From the NCBI GenBank assembly GCA_963966185.1, contig CAWZYM010000220.1, forward strand, positions 92,501-156,500: 64,000 nt of DNA, given 5' to 3'. Numbering within the stretch: the stretch's first letter is position 1; each line of letters starts with the position of its first letter. The position numbers and the translations under genes are program-made. Of this stretch, positions 40,357 to 51,053 are shown piece after piece. The stretch is from Rhabditoides inermis. Its lineage: Eukaryota > Nematoda > Chromadorea > Rhabditida > Rhabditidae. The notes beneath the pieces were generated by a model. The model saw only the letters and a list, made by a program, of their open reading frames with translations. It was not told the origin of the DNA and made no database searches.

Positions 40357-40428
40357 GCCTATGTAGTATAGTGGTTAGTACTCCACGTTGTGGCCGTGGC
40401 GACACAGGTTCGATTCCTGTCATAGGCA
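40357..40428 (+). tRNA. tRNA-His(GTG)
   Basis: Unit 18, slot a. Confidence 0.95.
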
Positions 40429-40641
40429 TTTCCTTTTTGTAAACGTCGTCGCTCACGAAAAACTTTTGTCTGACCAACTTCGAATAAAGTTGATCGTGGG
40501 AGAACGGAAAACAGTCTTGAAGGTCCTGGAAGTGTTTCATTTCTTAGCCACTTGCAACTTGCAACTTATTGTGTATGTATGAGTATGAGAGTATGTGTAT
40601 GAATGTAACATCATCACGCAATTATTTTAGCTCAGTTATTG

Positions 40642-40713
40642 GCCTATGTAGTATAGTGGTTAGTACTCCACGTTGTGGCCGTGGCGACACAGGTTCGATT
40701 CCTGTCATAGGCA
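40642..40713 (+). tRNA. tRNA-His(GTG)
   Basis: Unit 18, slot b. Confidence 0.95.
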
Positions 40714-40782
40714 TTCCTTTTTCCTTTCTCCGTTGTCCAGATCAAGCCTGCGCATATCCGATTTCTGGGAGATAAAGAACAA

Positions 40783-40859
40783 GCGTCTGTGGTGTAATGG
40801 TCAGCATGGATGCCTTCCAAGCATTCGACGGGGTTTCGTCCCCCCCCCCCCCAGACGCA
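40783..40859 (+). pseudogene. tRNA-Gly(TCC) pseudogene with poly-C expansion
   Basis: Unit 18, slot a. The T-arm reads GGGGTTTCGT followed by 13 C, so the B-box GGTTCGATTCC is destroyed. Acceptor and anticodon arms are intact. Confidence 0.85.
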
Positions 40860-40932
40860 TGACATTTTGCAAATTTGTGAAAAGAATGAGTGCTCGGGCA
40901 CGAAACCGCTCAGTAAGAGCACTCTCACATGA

Positions 40933-41004
40933 GCGTCTGTGGTGTAATGGTCAGCATGGATGCCTTCCAAGCATTCGACGGGGGTTCGATTCCCCCCAGA
41001 CGCA
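40933..41004 (+). tRNA. tRNA-Gly(TCC)
   Basis: Unit 18, slot b. Confidence 0.95.
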
Positions 41005-41101
41005 TAACGTTTTGCCCTATTAAAAATAATTTCAGCATCACTACTCGCGTGCTTTTGCAGCGTGCGATCGATTATCGGCGGAGAATGGAGAGGAATCTGA
41101 A

Positions 41102-41174
41102 GCCTCGTTAGCTCAGTTGGTAGAGCGTTAGACTTTTAATCTAACGGCCACGGGTTCGAGTCCCGTACGGGGCT
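41102..41174 (+). tRNA. tRNA-Lys(TTT)
   Basis: Unit 19 (787 bp); trailer reads TGTAAATTTGC. Confidence 0.95.
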
Positions 41175-41294
41175 GTAAATTTGCTATTTTTGGATCAATG
41201 CTACTGATTCTTTCATCATTTCGCGGACGTACCTTGCAATCTTTGTCGGCGCCTTTTGCCAACACTTCCACGCTATTAGACAGCCATTCTCTCG

Positions 41295-41366
41295 GCCTAT
41301 GTAGTATAGTGGTTAGTACTCCACGTTGTGGCCGTGGCGACACAGGTTCGATTCCTGTCATAGGCA
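41295..41366 (+). tRNA. tRNA-His(GTG)
   Basis: Unit 19, slot a. Confidence 0.95.
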
Positions 41367-41579
41367 TTTCCTTTTTGTAAACGTCGTCGCTCACGAAAAA
41401 CTTTTGTCTGACCAACTTCGAATAAAGTTGATCGTGGGAGAACGGAAAACAGTCTTGAAGGTCCTGGAAGTGTTTCATTTCTTAGCCACTTGCAACTTGC
41501 AACTTATTGTGTATGTATGAGTATGAGAGTATGTGTATGAATGTAACATCATCACGCAACTATTTTAGCTCAGTTATTG

Positions 41580-41651
41580 GCCTATGTAGTATAGTGGTTA
41601 GTACTCCACGTTGTGCCCGTGGCGACACAGGTTCGATTCCTGTCATAGGCA
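41580..41651 (+). tRNA. tRNA-His(GTG), C37 variant
   Basis: Unit 19, slot b. Anticodon loop TTGTGCC: position 37, next to the anticodon, is C instead of G. Confidence 0.85.
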
Positions 41652-41719
41652 TTCCTTTTCCTTTCTCCGTTGTCCAGATCAAGGTTGCGCATATCCGATT
41701 TCTGGGAGATCAAGAACAA

Positions 41720-41791
41720 GCGTCTGTGGTGTAATGGTCAGCATGGATGCCTTCCAAGCATTCGACGGGGGTTCGATTCTCCCCAGACGCA
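41720..41791 (+). tRNA. tRNA-Gly(TCC)
   Basis: Unit 19, single Gly; T-stem C to T (GATTCTCCCC), tolerable as a G-U pair. Confidence 0.9.
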
Positions 41792-41888
41792 TAACGTTTT
41801 GCCCTATTAAAAATAATTTCAGCATCACTACTCGCGTGCTTTTGCAGCGTGCGGTCGAATATCGGCGGAGAATGGAGAGGAATCTGAA

Positions 41889-41961
41889 GCCTCGTTAGCT
41901 CAGTTGGTAGAGCGTTAGACTTTTAATCTAACGGCCACGGGTTCGAGTCCCGTACGGGGCT
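41889..41961 (+). tRNA. tRNA-Lys(TTT)
   Basis: Unit 20 (792 bp). Confidence 0.95.
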
Positions 41962-42081
41962 GTAATTTTGCTATTTTTGGATCAATGCTACTGATTCTTT
42001 CATCATTTCGCGGACGTACCTTGCAATCTTTGTCGGCGCCTTTTGCCAACACTTCCACGCTATTAGACAGCCGTTCTCTCG

Positions 42082-42153
42082 GCCTATGTAGTATAGTGGT
42101 TAGTACTCCACGTTGTGGCCGTGGCGACACAGGTTCGATTCCTGTCATAGGCA
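42082..42153 (+). tRNA. tRNA-His(GTG)
   Basis: Unit 20, slot a. Confidence 0.95.
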
Positions 42154-42366
42154 TTTCCTTTTTGTAAACGTCGTCGCTCACGAAAAACTTTTGTCTGACC
42201 AACTTCGAATAAAGTTGATCGTGGGAGAACGGAAAACAGTCTTGAAGGTCCTGGAAGTGTTTCATTTCTTAGCCACTTGCAACTTGCAACTTATTGTGTA
42301 TGTATGAGTATGAGAGTATGTGTATGAATGTAACATCATCACGCAATTATTTTAGCTCAGTTATTG

Positions 42367-42438
42367 GCCTATGTAGTATAGTGGTTAGTACTCCACGTTG
42401 TGGCCGTGGCGACACAGGTTCGATTCCTGTCATAGGCA
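42367..42438 (+). tRNA. tRNA-His(GTG)
   Basis: Unit 20, slot b. Confidence 0.95.
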
Positions 42439-42511
42439 TTCCTTTTCCTTTCTCCGTTCCGTTGTCCAGATCAAGCCTGCGCATATCCGATTTCTGGGAG
42501 ATCAAGAACAA

Positions 42512-42583
42512 GCGTCTGTGGTGTAATGGTCAGCATGGATGCCTTCCAAGCATTCGACGGGGGTTCGATTCCCCCCAGACGCA
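42512..42583 (+). tRNA. tRNA-Gly(TCC)
   Basis: Unit 20, single Gly slot. Confidence 0.95.
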
Positions 42584-42680
42584 TAACGTTTTGCCCTATT
42601 AAAAATAATTTCAGCATCACTACTCGCGTGCTTTTGCAGCGTGCGATCGAATATCGGCGGAGAATGGAGAGGAATCTGAA

Positions 42681-42753
42681 GCCTCGTTAGCTCAGTTGGT
42701 AGAGCGTTAGACTTTTAATCTAACGGCCACGGGTTCGAGTCCCGTACGGGGCT
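42681..42753 (+). tRNA. tRNA-Lys(TTT)
   Basis: Unit 21. Confidence 0.95.
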
Positions 42754-42873
42754 GTAATTTTGCTTTTTTTGGATCAATGCTACTGATTCTTTCATCATTT
42801 CGCGGACGTACCTTGCAATCTTTGTCGGCGCCTTTTGCCAACACTTCCACGCTATTAGACAGCCGTTCTCTCG

Positions 42874-42945
42874 GCCTATGTAGTATAGTGGTTAGTACTC
42901 CACGTTGTGGCCGTGGCGACACAGGTTCGATTCCTGTCATAGGCA
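42874..42945 (+). tRNA. tRNA-His(GTG)
   Basis: Unit 21, slot a. Confidence 0.95.
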
Positions 42946-43158
42946 TTTCCTTTTTGTAAACGTCGTCGCTCACGAAAAACTTTTGTCTGACCAACTTCGA
43001 ATAAAGTTGATCGTGGGAGAACGGAAAACAGTCTTGAAGGTCCTGGAAGTGTTTCATTTCTTAGCCACTTGCAACTTGCAACTTATTGTGTATGTATGAG
43101 TATGAGAGTATGTGTATGAATGTAACATCATCACGCAATTATTTTAGCTCAGTTATTG

Positions 43159-43230
43159 GCCTATGTAGTATAGTGGTTAGTACTCCACGTTGTGGCCGTG
43201 GCGACACAGGTTCGATTCCTGTCATAGGCA
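43159..43230 (+). tRNA. tRNA-His(GTG)
   Basis: Unit 21, slot b. Confidence 0.95.
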
Positions 43231-43298
43231 TTCCTTTTCCTTTCTCCGTTGTCCAGATCAAGCCTGCGCATATCCGATTTCTGGGAGATCAAGAACAA

Positions 43299-43370
43299 GC
43301 GTCTGTGGTGTAATGGTCAGCATGGATGCCTTCCAAGCATTCGACGGGGGTTCGATTCCCCCCAGACGCA
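43299..43370 (+). tRNA. tRNA-Gly(TCC)
   Basis: Unit 21, slot a. Confidence 0.95.
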
Positions 43371-43443
43371 TGACATTTTGCAAATTTGTGAAAAGAATGA
43401 GTGCTCGGGCACGAAACCGCTCAGTAAGAGCACTCTCACATGA

Positions 43444-43515
43444 GCGTCTGTGGTGTAATGGTCAGCATGGATGCCTTCCAAGCATTCGACGGGGGTTCGA
43501 TTCCCCCCAGACGCA
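43444..43515 (+). tRNA. tRNA-Gly(TCC)
   Basis: Unit 21, slot b. Confidence 0.95.
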
Positions 43516-43612
43516 TAACGTTTTGCCCTATTAAAAATAATTTCAGCATCACTACTCGCGTGCTTTTGCAGCGTGCGGTCGAATATCGGCGGAGAATGGA
43601 GAGGAATCTGAA

Positions 43613-43685
43613 GCCTCGTTAGCTCAGTTGGTAGAGCGTTAGACTTTTAATCTAACGGCCACGGGTTCGAGTCCCGTACGGGGCT
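43613..43685 (+). tRNA. tRNA-Lys(TTT)
   Basis: Unit 22 (792 bp). Confidence 0.95.
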
Positions 43686-43805
43686 GTAATTTTGCTATTT
43701 TTGGATCAATGCCACTGATTCTTTCATCATTTCGCGGACGTACCTTGCAATCTTTGTCGGCGCCTTTTGCCAACACTTCCACGCTATTAGACAGCCGTTC
43801 TCTCG

Positions 43806-43877
43806 GCCTATGTAGTATAGTGGTTAGTACTCCACGTTGTGGCCGTGGCGACACAGGTTCGATTCCTGTCATAGGCA
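43806..43877 (+). tRNA. tRNA-His(GTG)
   Basis: Unit 22, slot a. Confidence 0.95.
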
Positions 43878-44090
43878 TTTCCTTTTTGTAAACGTCGTCG
43901 CTCACGAAAAACTTTTGTCTGACCAACTTCGAATAAAGTTGATCGTGGGAGAACGGAAAACAGTCTTGAAGGTCCTGGAAGTGTTTCATTTCTTAGCCAC
44001 TTGCAACTTGCAACTTATTGTGTATGTATGAGTATGAGAGTATGTGTATGAATGTAACATCATCACGCAATTATTTTAGCTCAGTTATTG

Positions 44091-44162
44091 GCCTATGTAG
44101 TATAGTGGTTAGTACTCCACGTTGTGGCCGTGGCGACACAGGTTCGATTCCTGTCATAGGCA
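44091..44162 (+). tRNA. tRNA-His(GTG)
   Basis: Unit 22, slot b. Confidence 0.95.
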
Positions 44163-44235
44163 TTCCTTTTCCTTTCTCCGTTCCGTTGTCCAGATCAAGC
44201 CTGCGCATATCCGATTTCTGGGAGATCAAGAACAA

Positions 44236-44307
44236 GCGTCTGTGGTGTAATGGTCAGCATGGATGCCTTCCAAGCATTCGACGGGGGTTCGATTCCCCCC
44301 AGACGCA
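44236..44307 (+). tRNA. tRNA-Gly(TCC)
   Basis: Unit 22, single Gly slot. Confidence 0.95.
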
Positions 44308-44404
44308 TAACGTTTTGCCCTATTAAAAATAATTTCAGCATCACTACTCGCGTGCTTTTGCAGCGTGCGATCGAATATCGGCGGAGAATGGAGAGGAATC
44401 TGAA

Positions 44405-44477
44405 GCCTCGTTAGCTCAGTTGGTAGAGCGTTAGACTTTTAATCTAACGGCCACGGGTTCGAGTCCCGTACGGAACT
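44405..44477 (+). tRNA. tRNA-Lys(TTT), acceptor-mismatched copy
   Basis: Unit 23; ACGGAAC acceptor variant. Confidence 0.7.
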
Positions 44478-44597
44478 GTAATTTTGCTATTTTTGGATCA
44501 ATGCTACTGATTCTTTCATCATTTCGCGGACGTACCTTGCAATCTTTGTCGGCGCCTTTTGCCAACACTTCCACGCTATTAGACAGCCGTTCTCTCG

Positions 44598-44669
44598 GCC
44601 TATGTAGTATAGTGGTTAGTACTCCACGTTGTGGCCGTGGCGACACAGGTTCGATTCCTGTCATAGGCA
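44598..44669 (+). tRNA. tRNA-His(GTG)
   Basis: Unit 23, slot a. Confidence 0.95.
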
Positions 44670-44882
44670 TTTCCTTTTTGTAAACGTCGTCGCTCACGAA
44701 AAACTTTTGTCTGACCAACTTCGAATAAAGTTGATCGTGGGAGAACGGAAAACAGTCTTGAAGGTCCTGGAAGTGTTTCATTTCTTAGCCACTTGCAACT
44801 TGCAACTTATTGTGTATGTATGAGTATGAGAGTATGTGTATGAATGTAACATCATCACGCAATTATTTTAGCTCAGTTATTG

Positions 44883-44954
44883 GCCTATGTAGTATAGTGG
44901 TTAGTACTCCACGTTGTGGCCGTGGCGACACAGGTTCGATTCCTGTCATAGGCA
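44883..44954 (+). tRNA. tRNA-His(GTG)
   Basis: Unit 23, slot b. Confidence 0.95.
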
Positions 44955-45022
44955 TTCCTTTTCCTTTCTCCGTTGTCCAGATCAAGCCTGCGCATATCCG
45001 ATTTCTGGGAGATCAAGAACAA

Positions 45023-45094
45023 GCGTCTGTGGTGTAATGGTCAGCATGGATGCCTTCCAAACATTCGACGGGGGTTCGATTCCCCCCAGACGCA
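45023..45094 (+). tRNA. tRNA-Gly(TCC)
   Basis: Unit 23, slot a; G39 to A (CCAAACATT), a C.A mismatch closing the anticodon loop. Confidence 0.85.
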
Positions 45095-45167
45095 TGACAT
45101 TTTGCAAATTTGTGAAAAGAATGAGTGCTCGGGCACGAAACCGCTCAGTAAGAGCACTCTCACATGA

Positions 45168-45239
45168 GCGTCTGTGGTGTAATGGTCAGCATGGATGCCT
45201 TCCAAGCATTCGACGGGGGTTCGATTCCCCCCAGACGCA
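45168..45239 (+). tRNA. tRNA-Gly(TCC)
   Basis: Unit 23, slot b. Confidence 0.95.
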
Positions 45240-45336
45240 TAACGTTTTGCCCTATTAAAAATAATTTCAGCATCACTACTCGCGTGCTTTTGCAGCGTGC
45301 GATCGATTATCGGCGGAGAATGGAGAGGAATCTGAA

Positions 45337-45409
45337 GCCTCGTTAGCTCAGTTGGTAGAGCGTTAGACTTTTAATCTAACGGCCACGGGTTCGAGTCCCG
45401 TACGGGGCT
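45337..45409 (+). tRNA. tRNA-Lys(TTT)
   Basis: Unit 24 (787 bp). Confidence 0.95.
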
Positions 45410-45529
45410 GTAAATTTGCTATTTTTGGATCAATGCTACTGATTCTTTCATCATTTCGCGGACGTACCTTGCAATCTTTGTCGGCGCCTTTTGCCAACAC
45501 TTCCACGCTATTAGACAGCCATTCTCTCG

Positions 45530-45601
45530 GCCTATGTAGTATAGTGGTTAGTACTCCACGTTGTGGCCGTGGCGACACAGGTTCGATTCCTGTCATAGGC
45601 A
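45530..45601 (+). tRNA. tRNA-His(GTG)
   Basis: Unit 24, slot a. Confidence 0.95.
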
Positions 45602-45814
45602 TTTCCTTTTTGTAAACGTCGTCGCTCACGAAAAACTTTTGTCTGACCAACTTCGAATAAAGTTGATCGTGGGAGAACGGAAAACAGTCTTGAAGGTCCT
45701 GGAAGTGTTTCATTTCTTAGCCACTTGCAACTTGCAACTTATTGTGTATGTATGAGTATGAGAGTATGTGTATGAATGTAACATCATCACGCAACTATTT
45801 TAGCTCAGTTATTG

Positions 45815-45886
45815 GCCTATGTAGTATAGTGGTTAGTACTCCACGTTGTGCCCGTGGCGACACAGGTTCGATTCCTGTCATAGGCA
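45815..45886 (+). tRNA. tRNA-His(GTG), C37 variant
   Basis: Unit 24, slot b; C37 as in unit 19. Confidence 0.85.
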
Positions 45887-45954
45887 TTCCTTTTCCTTTC
45901 TCCGTTGTCCAGATCAAGGTTGCGCATATCCGATTTCTGGGAGATCAAGAACAA

Positions 45955-46026
45955 GCGTCTGTGGTGTAATGGTCAGCATGGATGCCTTCCAAGCATTCGA
46001 CGGGGGTTCGATTCTCCCCAGACGCA
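45955..46026 (+). tRNA. tRNA-Gly(TCC)
   Basis: Unit 24, single Gly; T-stem C to T as in unit 19. Confidence 0.9.
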
Positions 46027-46123
46027 TAACGTTTTGCCCTATTAAAAATAATTTCAGCATCACTACTCGCGTGCTTTTGCAGCGTGCGGTCGAATATCGG
46101 CGGAGAATGGAGAGGAATCTGAA

Positions 46124-46196
46124 GCCTCGTTAGCTCAGTTGGTAGAGCGTTAGACTTTTAATCTAACGGCCACGGGTTCGAGTCCCGTACGGGGCT
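46124..46196 (+). tRNA. tRNA-Lys(TTT)
   Basis: Unit 25 (937 bp). Confidence 0.95.
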
Positions 46197-46316
46197 GTAA
46201 TTTTGCTATTTTTGGATCAATGCTACTGATTCTTTCATCATTTCGCGGACGTACCTTGCAATCTTTGTCGGCGCCTTTTGCCAACACTTCCACGCTATTA
46301 GACAGCCGTTCTCTCG

Positions 46317-46388
46317 GCCTATGTAGTATAGTGGTTAGTACTCCACGTTGTGGCCGTGGCGACACAGGTTCGATTCCTGTCATAGGCA
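46317..46388 (+). tRNA. tRNA-His(GTG)
   Basis: Unit 25, slot a. Confidence 0.95.
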
Positions 46389-46601
46389 TTTCCTTTTTGT
46401 AAACGTCGTCGCTCACGAAAAACTTTTGTCTGACCAACTTCGAATAAAGTTGATCGTGGGAGAACGGAAAACAGTCTTGAAGGTCCTGGAAGTGTTTCAT
46501 TTCTTAGCCACTTGCAACTTGCAACTTATTGTGTATGTATGAGTATGAGAGTATGTGTATGAATGTAACATCATCACGCAATTATTTTAGCTCAGTTATT
46601 G

Positions 46602-46673
46602 GCCTATGTAGTATAGTGGTTAGTACTCCACGTTGTGGCCGTGGCGACACAGGTTCGATTCCTGTCATAGGCA
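46602..46673 (+). tRNA. tRNA-His(GTG)
   Basis: Unit 25, slot b. Confidence 0.95.
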
Positions 46674-46746
46674 TTCCTTTTCCTTTCTCCGTTCCGTTGT
46701 CCAGATCAAGCCTGCGCATATCCGATTTCTGGGAGATCAAGAACAA

Positions 46747-46818
46747 GCGTCTGTGGTGTAATGGTCAGCATGGATGCCTTCCAAGCATTCGACGGGGGTT
46801 CGATTCCCCCCAGACGCA
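46747..46818 (+). tRNA. tRNA-Gly(TCC)
   Basis: Unit 25, slot a. Confidence 0.95.
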
Positions 46819-46891
46819 TGACATTTTGCAAATTTGTGAAAAGAATGAGTGCTCGGGCACGAAACCGCTCAGTAAGAGCACTCTCACATGA

Positions 46892-46963
46892 GCGTCTGTG
46901 GTGTAATGGTCAGCATGGATGCCTTCCAAGCATTCGACGGGGGTTCGATTCCCCCCAGACGCA
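46892..46963 (+). tRNA. tRNA-Gly(TCC)
   Basis: Unit 25, slot b. Confidence 0.95.
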
Positions 46964-47060
46964 TAACGTTTTGCCCTATTAAAAATAATTTCAGCATCAC
47001 TACTCGCGTGCTTTTGCAGCGTGCGGTCGAATATCGGCGGAGAATGGAGAGGAATCTGAA

Positions 47061-47133
47061 GCCTCGTTAGCTCAGTTGGTAGAGCGTTAGACTTTTAATC
47101 TAACGGCCACGGGTTCGAGTCCCGTACGGGGCT
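47061..47133 (+). tRNA. tRNA-Lys(TTT)
   Basis: Unit 26 (792 bp). Confidence 0.95.
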
Positions 47134-47253
47134 GTAATTTTGCTATTTTTGGATCAATGCCACTGATTCTTTCATCATTTCGCGGACGTACCTTGCAATC
47201 TTTGTCGGCGCCTTTTGCCAACACTTCCACGCTATTAGACAGCCGTTCTCTCG

Positions 47254-47325
47254 GCCTATGTAGTATAGTGGTTAGTACTCCACGTTGTGGCCGTGGCGAC
47301 ACAGGTTCGATTCCTGTCATAGGCA
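47254..47325 (+). tRNA. tRNA-His(GTG)
   Basis: Unit 26, slot a. Confidence 0.95.
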
Positions 47326-47538
47326 TTTCCTTTTTGTAAACGTCGTCGCTCACGAAAAACTTTTGTCTGACCAACTTCGAATAAAGTTGATCGTGGGAGA
47401 ACGGAAAACAGTCTTGAAGGTCCTGGAAGTGTTTCATTTCTTAGCCACTTGCAACTTGCAACTTATTGTGTATGTATGAGTATGAGAGTATGTGTATGAA
47501 TGTAACATCATCACGCAATTATTTTAGCTCAGTTATTG

Positions 47539-47610
47539 GCCTATGTAGTATAGTGGTTAGTACTCCACGTTGTGGCCGTGGCGACACAGGTTCGATTCCT
47601 GTCATAGGCA
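47539..47610 (+). tRNA. tRNA-His(GTG)
   Basis: Unit 26, slot b. Confidence 0.95.
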
Positions 47611-47683
47611 TTCCTTTTCCTTTCTCCGTTCCGTTGTCCAGATCAAGCCTGCGCATATCCGATTTCTGGGAGATCAAGAACAA

Positions 47684-47755
47684 GCGTCTGTGGTGTAATG
47701 GTCAGCATGGATGCCTTCCAAGCATTCGACGGGGGTTCGATTCCCCCCAGACGCA
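47684..47755 (+). tRNA. tRNA-Gly(TCC)
   Basis: Unit 26, single Gly slot. Confidence 0.95.
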
Positions 47756-47852
47756 TAACGTTTTGCCCTATTAAAAATAATTTCAGCATCACTACTCGCG
47801 TGCTTTTGCAGCGTGCGATCGAATATCGGCGGAGAATGGAGAGGAATCTGAA

Positions 47853-47925
47853 GCCTCGTTAGCTCAGTTGGTAGAGCGTTAGACTTTTAATCTAACGGCC
47901 ACGGGTTCGAGTCCCGTACGGAACT
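47853..47925 (+). tRNA. tRNA-Lys(TTT), acceptor-mismatched copy
   Basis: Unit 27; ACGGAAC acceptor variant. Confidence 0.7.
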
Positions 47926-48045
47926 GTAATTTTGCTATTTTTGGATCAATGCTACTGATTCTTTCATCATTTCGCGGACGTACCTTGCAATCTTTGTCGG
48001 CGCCTTTTGCCAACACTTCCACGCTATTAGACAGCCGTTCTCTCG

Positions 48046-48117
48046 GCCTATGTAGTATAGTGGTTAGTACTCCACGTTGTGGCCGTGGCGACACAGGTTC
48101 GATTCCTGTCATAGGCA
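48046..48117 (+). tRNA. tRNA-His(GTG)
   Basis: Unit 27, slot a. Confidence 0.95.
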
Positions 48118-48330
48118 TTTCCTTTTTGTAAACGTCGTCGCTCACGAAAAACTTTTGTCTGACCAACTTCGAATAAAGTTGATCGTGGGAGAACGGAAAA
48201 CAGTCTTGAAGGTCCTGGAAGTGTTTCATTTCTTAGCCACTTGCAACTTGCAACTTATTGTGTATGTATGAGTATGAGAGTATGTGTATGAATGTAACAT
48301 CATCACGCAATTATTTTAGCTCAGTTATTG

Positions 48331-48402
48331 GCCTATGTAGTATAGTGGTTAGTACTCCACGTTGTGGCCGTGGCGACACAGGTTCGATTCCTGTCATAGG
48401 CA
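48331..48402 (+). tRNA. tRNA-His(GTG)
   Basis: Unit 27, slot b. Confidence 0.95.
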
Positions 48403-48470
48403 TTCCTTTTCCTTTCTCCGTTGTCCAGATCAAGCCTGCGCATATCCGATTTCTGGGAGATCAAGAACAA

Positions 48471-48542
48471 GCGTCTGTGGTGTAATGGTCAGCATGGATG
48501 CCTTCCAAACATTCGACGGGGGTTCGATTCCCCCCAGACGCA
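48471..48542 (+). tRNA. tRNA-Gly(TCC)
   Basis: Unit 27, slot a; G39 to A as in unit 23. Confidence 0.85.
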
Positions 48543-48615
48543 TGACATTTTGCAAATTTGTGAAAAGAATGAGTGCTCGGGCACGAAACCGCTCAGTAAG
48601 AGCACTCTCACATGA

Positions 48616-48687
48616 GCGTCTGTGGTGTAATGGTCAGCATGGATGCCTTCCAAGCATTCGACGGGGGTTCGATTCCCCCCAGACGCA
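48616..48687 (+). tRNA. tRNA-Gly(TCC)
   Basis: Unit 27, slot b. Confidence 0.95.
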
Positions 48688-48784
48688 TAACGTTTTGCCC
48701 TATTAAAAATAATTTCAGCATCACTACTCGCGTGCTTTTGCAGCGTGCGATCGATTATCGGCGGAGAATGGAGAGGAATCTGAA

Positions 48785-48857
48785 GCCTCGTTAGCTCAGT
48801 TGGTAGAGCGTTAGACTTTTAATCTAACGGCCACGGGTTCGAGTCCCGTACGGGGCT
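48785..48857 (+). tRNA. tRNA-Lys(TTT)
   Basis: Unit 28 (787 bp). Confidence 0.95.
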
Positions 48858-48977
48858 GTAAATTTGCTATTTTTGGATCAATGCTACTGATTCTTTCATC
48901 ATTTCGCGGACGTACCTTGCAATCTTTGTCGGCGCCTTTTGCCAACACTTCCACGCTATTAGACAGCCATTCTCTCG

Positions 48978-49049
48978 GCCTATGTAGTATAGTGGTTAGT
49001 ACTCCACGTTGTGGCCGTGGCGACACAGGTTCGATTCCTGTCATAGGCA
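48978..49049 (+). tRNA. tRNA-His(GTG)
   Basis: Unit 28, slot a. Confidence 0.95.
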
Positions 49050-49262
49050 TTTCCTTTTTGTAAACGTCGTCGCTCACGAAAAACTTTTGTCTGACCAACT
49101 TCGAATAAAGTTGATCGTGGGAGAACGGAAAACAGTCTTGAAGGTCCTGGAAGTGTTTCATTTCTTAGCCACTTGCAACTTGCAACTTATTGTGTATGTA
49201 TGAGTATGAGAGTATGTGTATGAATGTAACATCATCACGCAACTATTTTAGCTCAGTTATTG

Positions 49263-49334
49263 GCCTATGTAGTATAGTGGTTAGTACTCCACGTTGTGCC
49301 CGTGGCGACACAGGTTCGATTCCTGTCATAGGCA
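49263..49334 (+). tRNA. tRNA-His(GTG), C37 variant
   Basis: Unit 28, slot b; C37 as in unit 19. Confidence 0.85.
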
Positions 49335-49402
49335 TTCCTTTTCCTTTCTCCGTTGTCCAGATCAAGGTTGCGCATATCCGATTTCTGGGAGATCAAGAAC
49401 AA

Positions 49403-49474
49403 GCGTCTGTGGTGTAATGGTCAGCATGGATGCCTTCCAAGCATTCGACGGGGGTTCGATTCTCCCCAGACGCA
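49403..49474 (+). tRNA. tRNA-Gly(TCC)
   Basis: Unit 28, single Gly; T-stem C to T. Confidence 0.9.
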
Positions 49475-49571
49475 TAACGTTTTGCCCTATTAAAAATAAT
49501 TTCAGCATCACTACTCGCGTGCTTTTGCAGCGTGCGGTCGAATATCGGCGGAGAATGGAGAGGAATCTGAA

Positions 49572-49644
49572 GCCTCGTTAGCTCAGTTGGTAGAGCGTTA
49601 GACTTTTAATCTAACGGCCACGGGTTCGAGTCCCGTACGGGGCT
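49572..49644 (+). tRNA. tRNA-Lys(TTT)
   Basis: Unit 29 (792 bp). Confidence 0.95.
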
Positions 49645-49764
49645 GTAATTTTGCTATTTTTGGATCAATGCTACTGATTCTTTCATCATTTCGCGGACGT
49701 ACCTTGCAATCTTTGTCGGCGCCTTTTGCCAACACTTCCACGCTATTAGACAGCCGTTCTCTCG

Positions 49765-49836
49765 GCCTATGTAGTATAGTGGTTAGTACTCCACGTTGTG
49801 GCCGTGGCGACACAGGTTCGATTCCTGTCATAGGCA
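49765..49836 (+). tRNA. tRNA-His(GTG)
   Basis: Unit 29, slot a. Confidence 0.95.
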
Positions 49837-50049
49837 TTTCCTTTTTGTAAACGTCGTCGCTCACGAAAAACTTTTGTCTGACCAACTTCGAATAAAGTTG
49901 ATCGTGGGAGAACGGAAAACAGTCTTGAAGGTCCTGGAAGTGTTTCATTTCTTAGCCACTTGCAACTTGCAACTTATTGTGTATGTATGAGTATGAGAGT
50001 ATGTGTATGAATGTAACATCATCACGCAATTATTTTAGCTCAGTTATTG

Positions 50050-50121
50050 GCCTATGTAGTATAGTGGTTAGTACTCCACGTTGTGGCCGTGGCGACACAG
50101 GTTCGATTCCTGTCATAGGCA
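50050..50121 (+). tRNA. tRNA-His(GTG)
   Basis: Unit 29, slot b. Confidence 0.95.
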
Positions 50122-50194
50122 TTCCTTTTCCTTTCTCCGTTCCGTTGTCCAGATCAAGCCTGCGCATATCCGATTTCTGGGAGATCAAGAACAA

Positions 50195-50266
50195 GCGTCT
50201 GTGGTGTAATGGTCAGCATGGATGCCTTCCAAGCATTCGACGGGGGTTCGATTCCCCCCAGACGCA
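50195..50266 (+). tRNA. tRNA-Gly(TCC)
   Basis: Unit 29, single Gly slot. Confidence 0.95.
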
Positions 50267-50363
50267 TAACGTTTTGCCCTATTAAAAATAATTTCAGCAT
50301 CACTACTCGCGTGCTTTTGCAGCGTGCGATCGAATATCGGCGGAGAATGGAGAGGAATCTGAA

Positions 50364-50436
50364 GCCTCGTTAGCTCAGTTGGTAGAGCGTTAGACTTTTA
50401 ATCTAACGGCCACGGGTTCGAGTCCCGTACGGGGCT
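50364..50436 (+). tRNA. tRNA-Lys(TTT)
   Basis: Unit 30. Confidence 0.95.
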
Positions 50437-50556
50437 GTAATTTTGCTTTTTTTGGATCAATGCTACTGATTCTTTCATCATTTCGCGGACGTACCTTGCA
50501 ATCTTTGTCGGCGCCTTTTGCCAACACTTCCACGCTATTAGACAGCCGTTCTCTCG

Positions 50557-50628
50557 GCCTATGTAGTATAGTGGTTAGTACTCCACGTTGTGGCCGTGGC
50601 GACACAGGTTCGATTCCTGTCATAGGCA
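50557..50628 (+). tRNA. tRNA-His(GTG)
   Basis: Unit 30, slot a. Confidence 0.95.
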
Positions 50629-50841
50629 TTTCCTTTTTGTAAACGTCGTCGCTCACGAAAAACTTTTGTCTGACCAACTTCGAATAAAGTTGATCGTGGG
50701 AGAACGGAAAACAGTCTTGAAGGTCCTGGAAGTGTTTCATTTCTTAGCCACTTGCAACTTGCAACTTATTGTGTATGTATGAGTATGAGAGTATGTGTAT
50801 GAATGTAACATCATCACGCAATTATTTTAGCTCAGTTATTG

Positions 50842-50913
50842 GCCTATGTAGTATAGTGGTTAGTACTCCACGTTGTGGCCGTGGCGACACAGGTTCGATT
50901 CCTGTCATAGGCA
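50842..50913 (+). tRNA. tRNA-His(GTG)
   Basis: Unit 30, slot b. Confidence 0.95.
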
Positions 50914-50981
50914 TTCCTTTTCCTTTCTCCGTTGTCCAGATCAAGCCTGCGCATATCCGATTTCTGGGAGATCAAGAACAA

Positions 50982-51053
50982 GCGTCTGTGGTGTAATGGT
51001 CAGCATGGATGCCTTCCAAGCATTCGACGGGGGTTCGATTCCCCCCAGACGCA
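50982..51053 (+). tRNA. tRNA-Gly(TCC)
   Basis: Unit 30, slot a. Confidence 0.95.
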
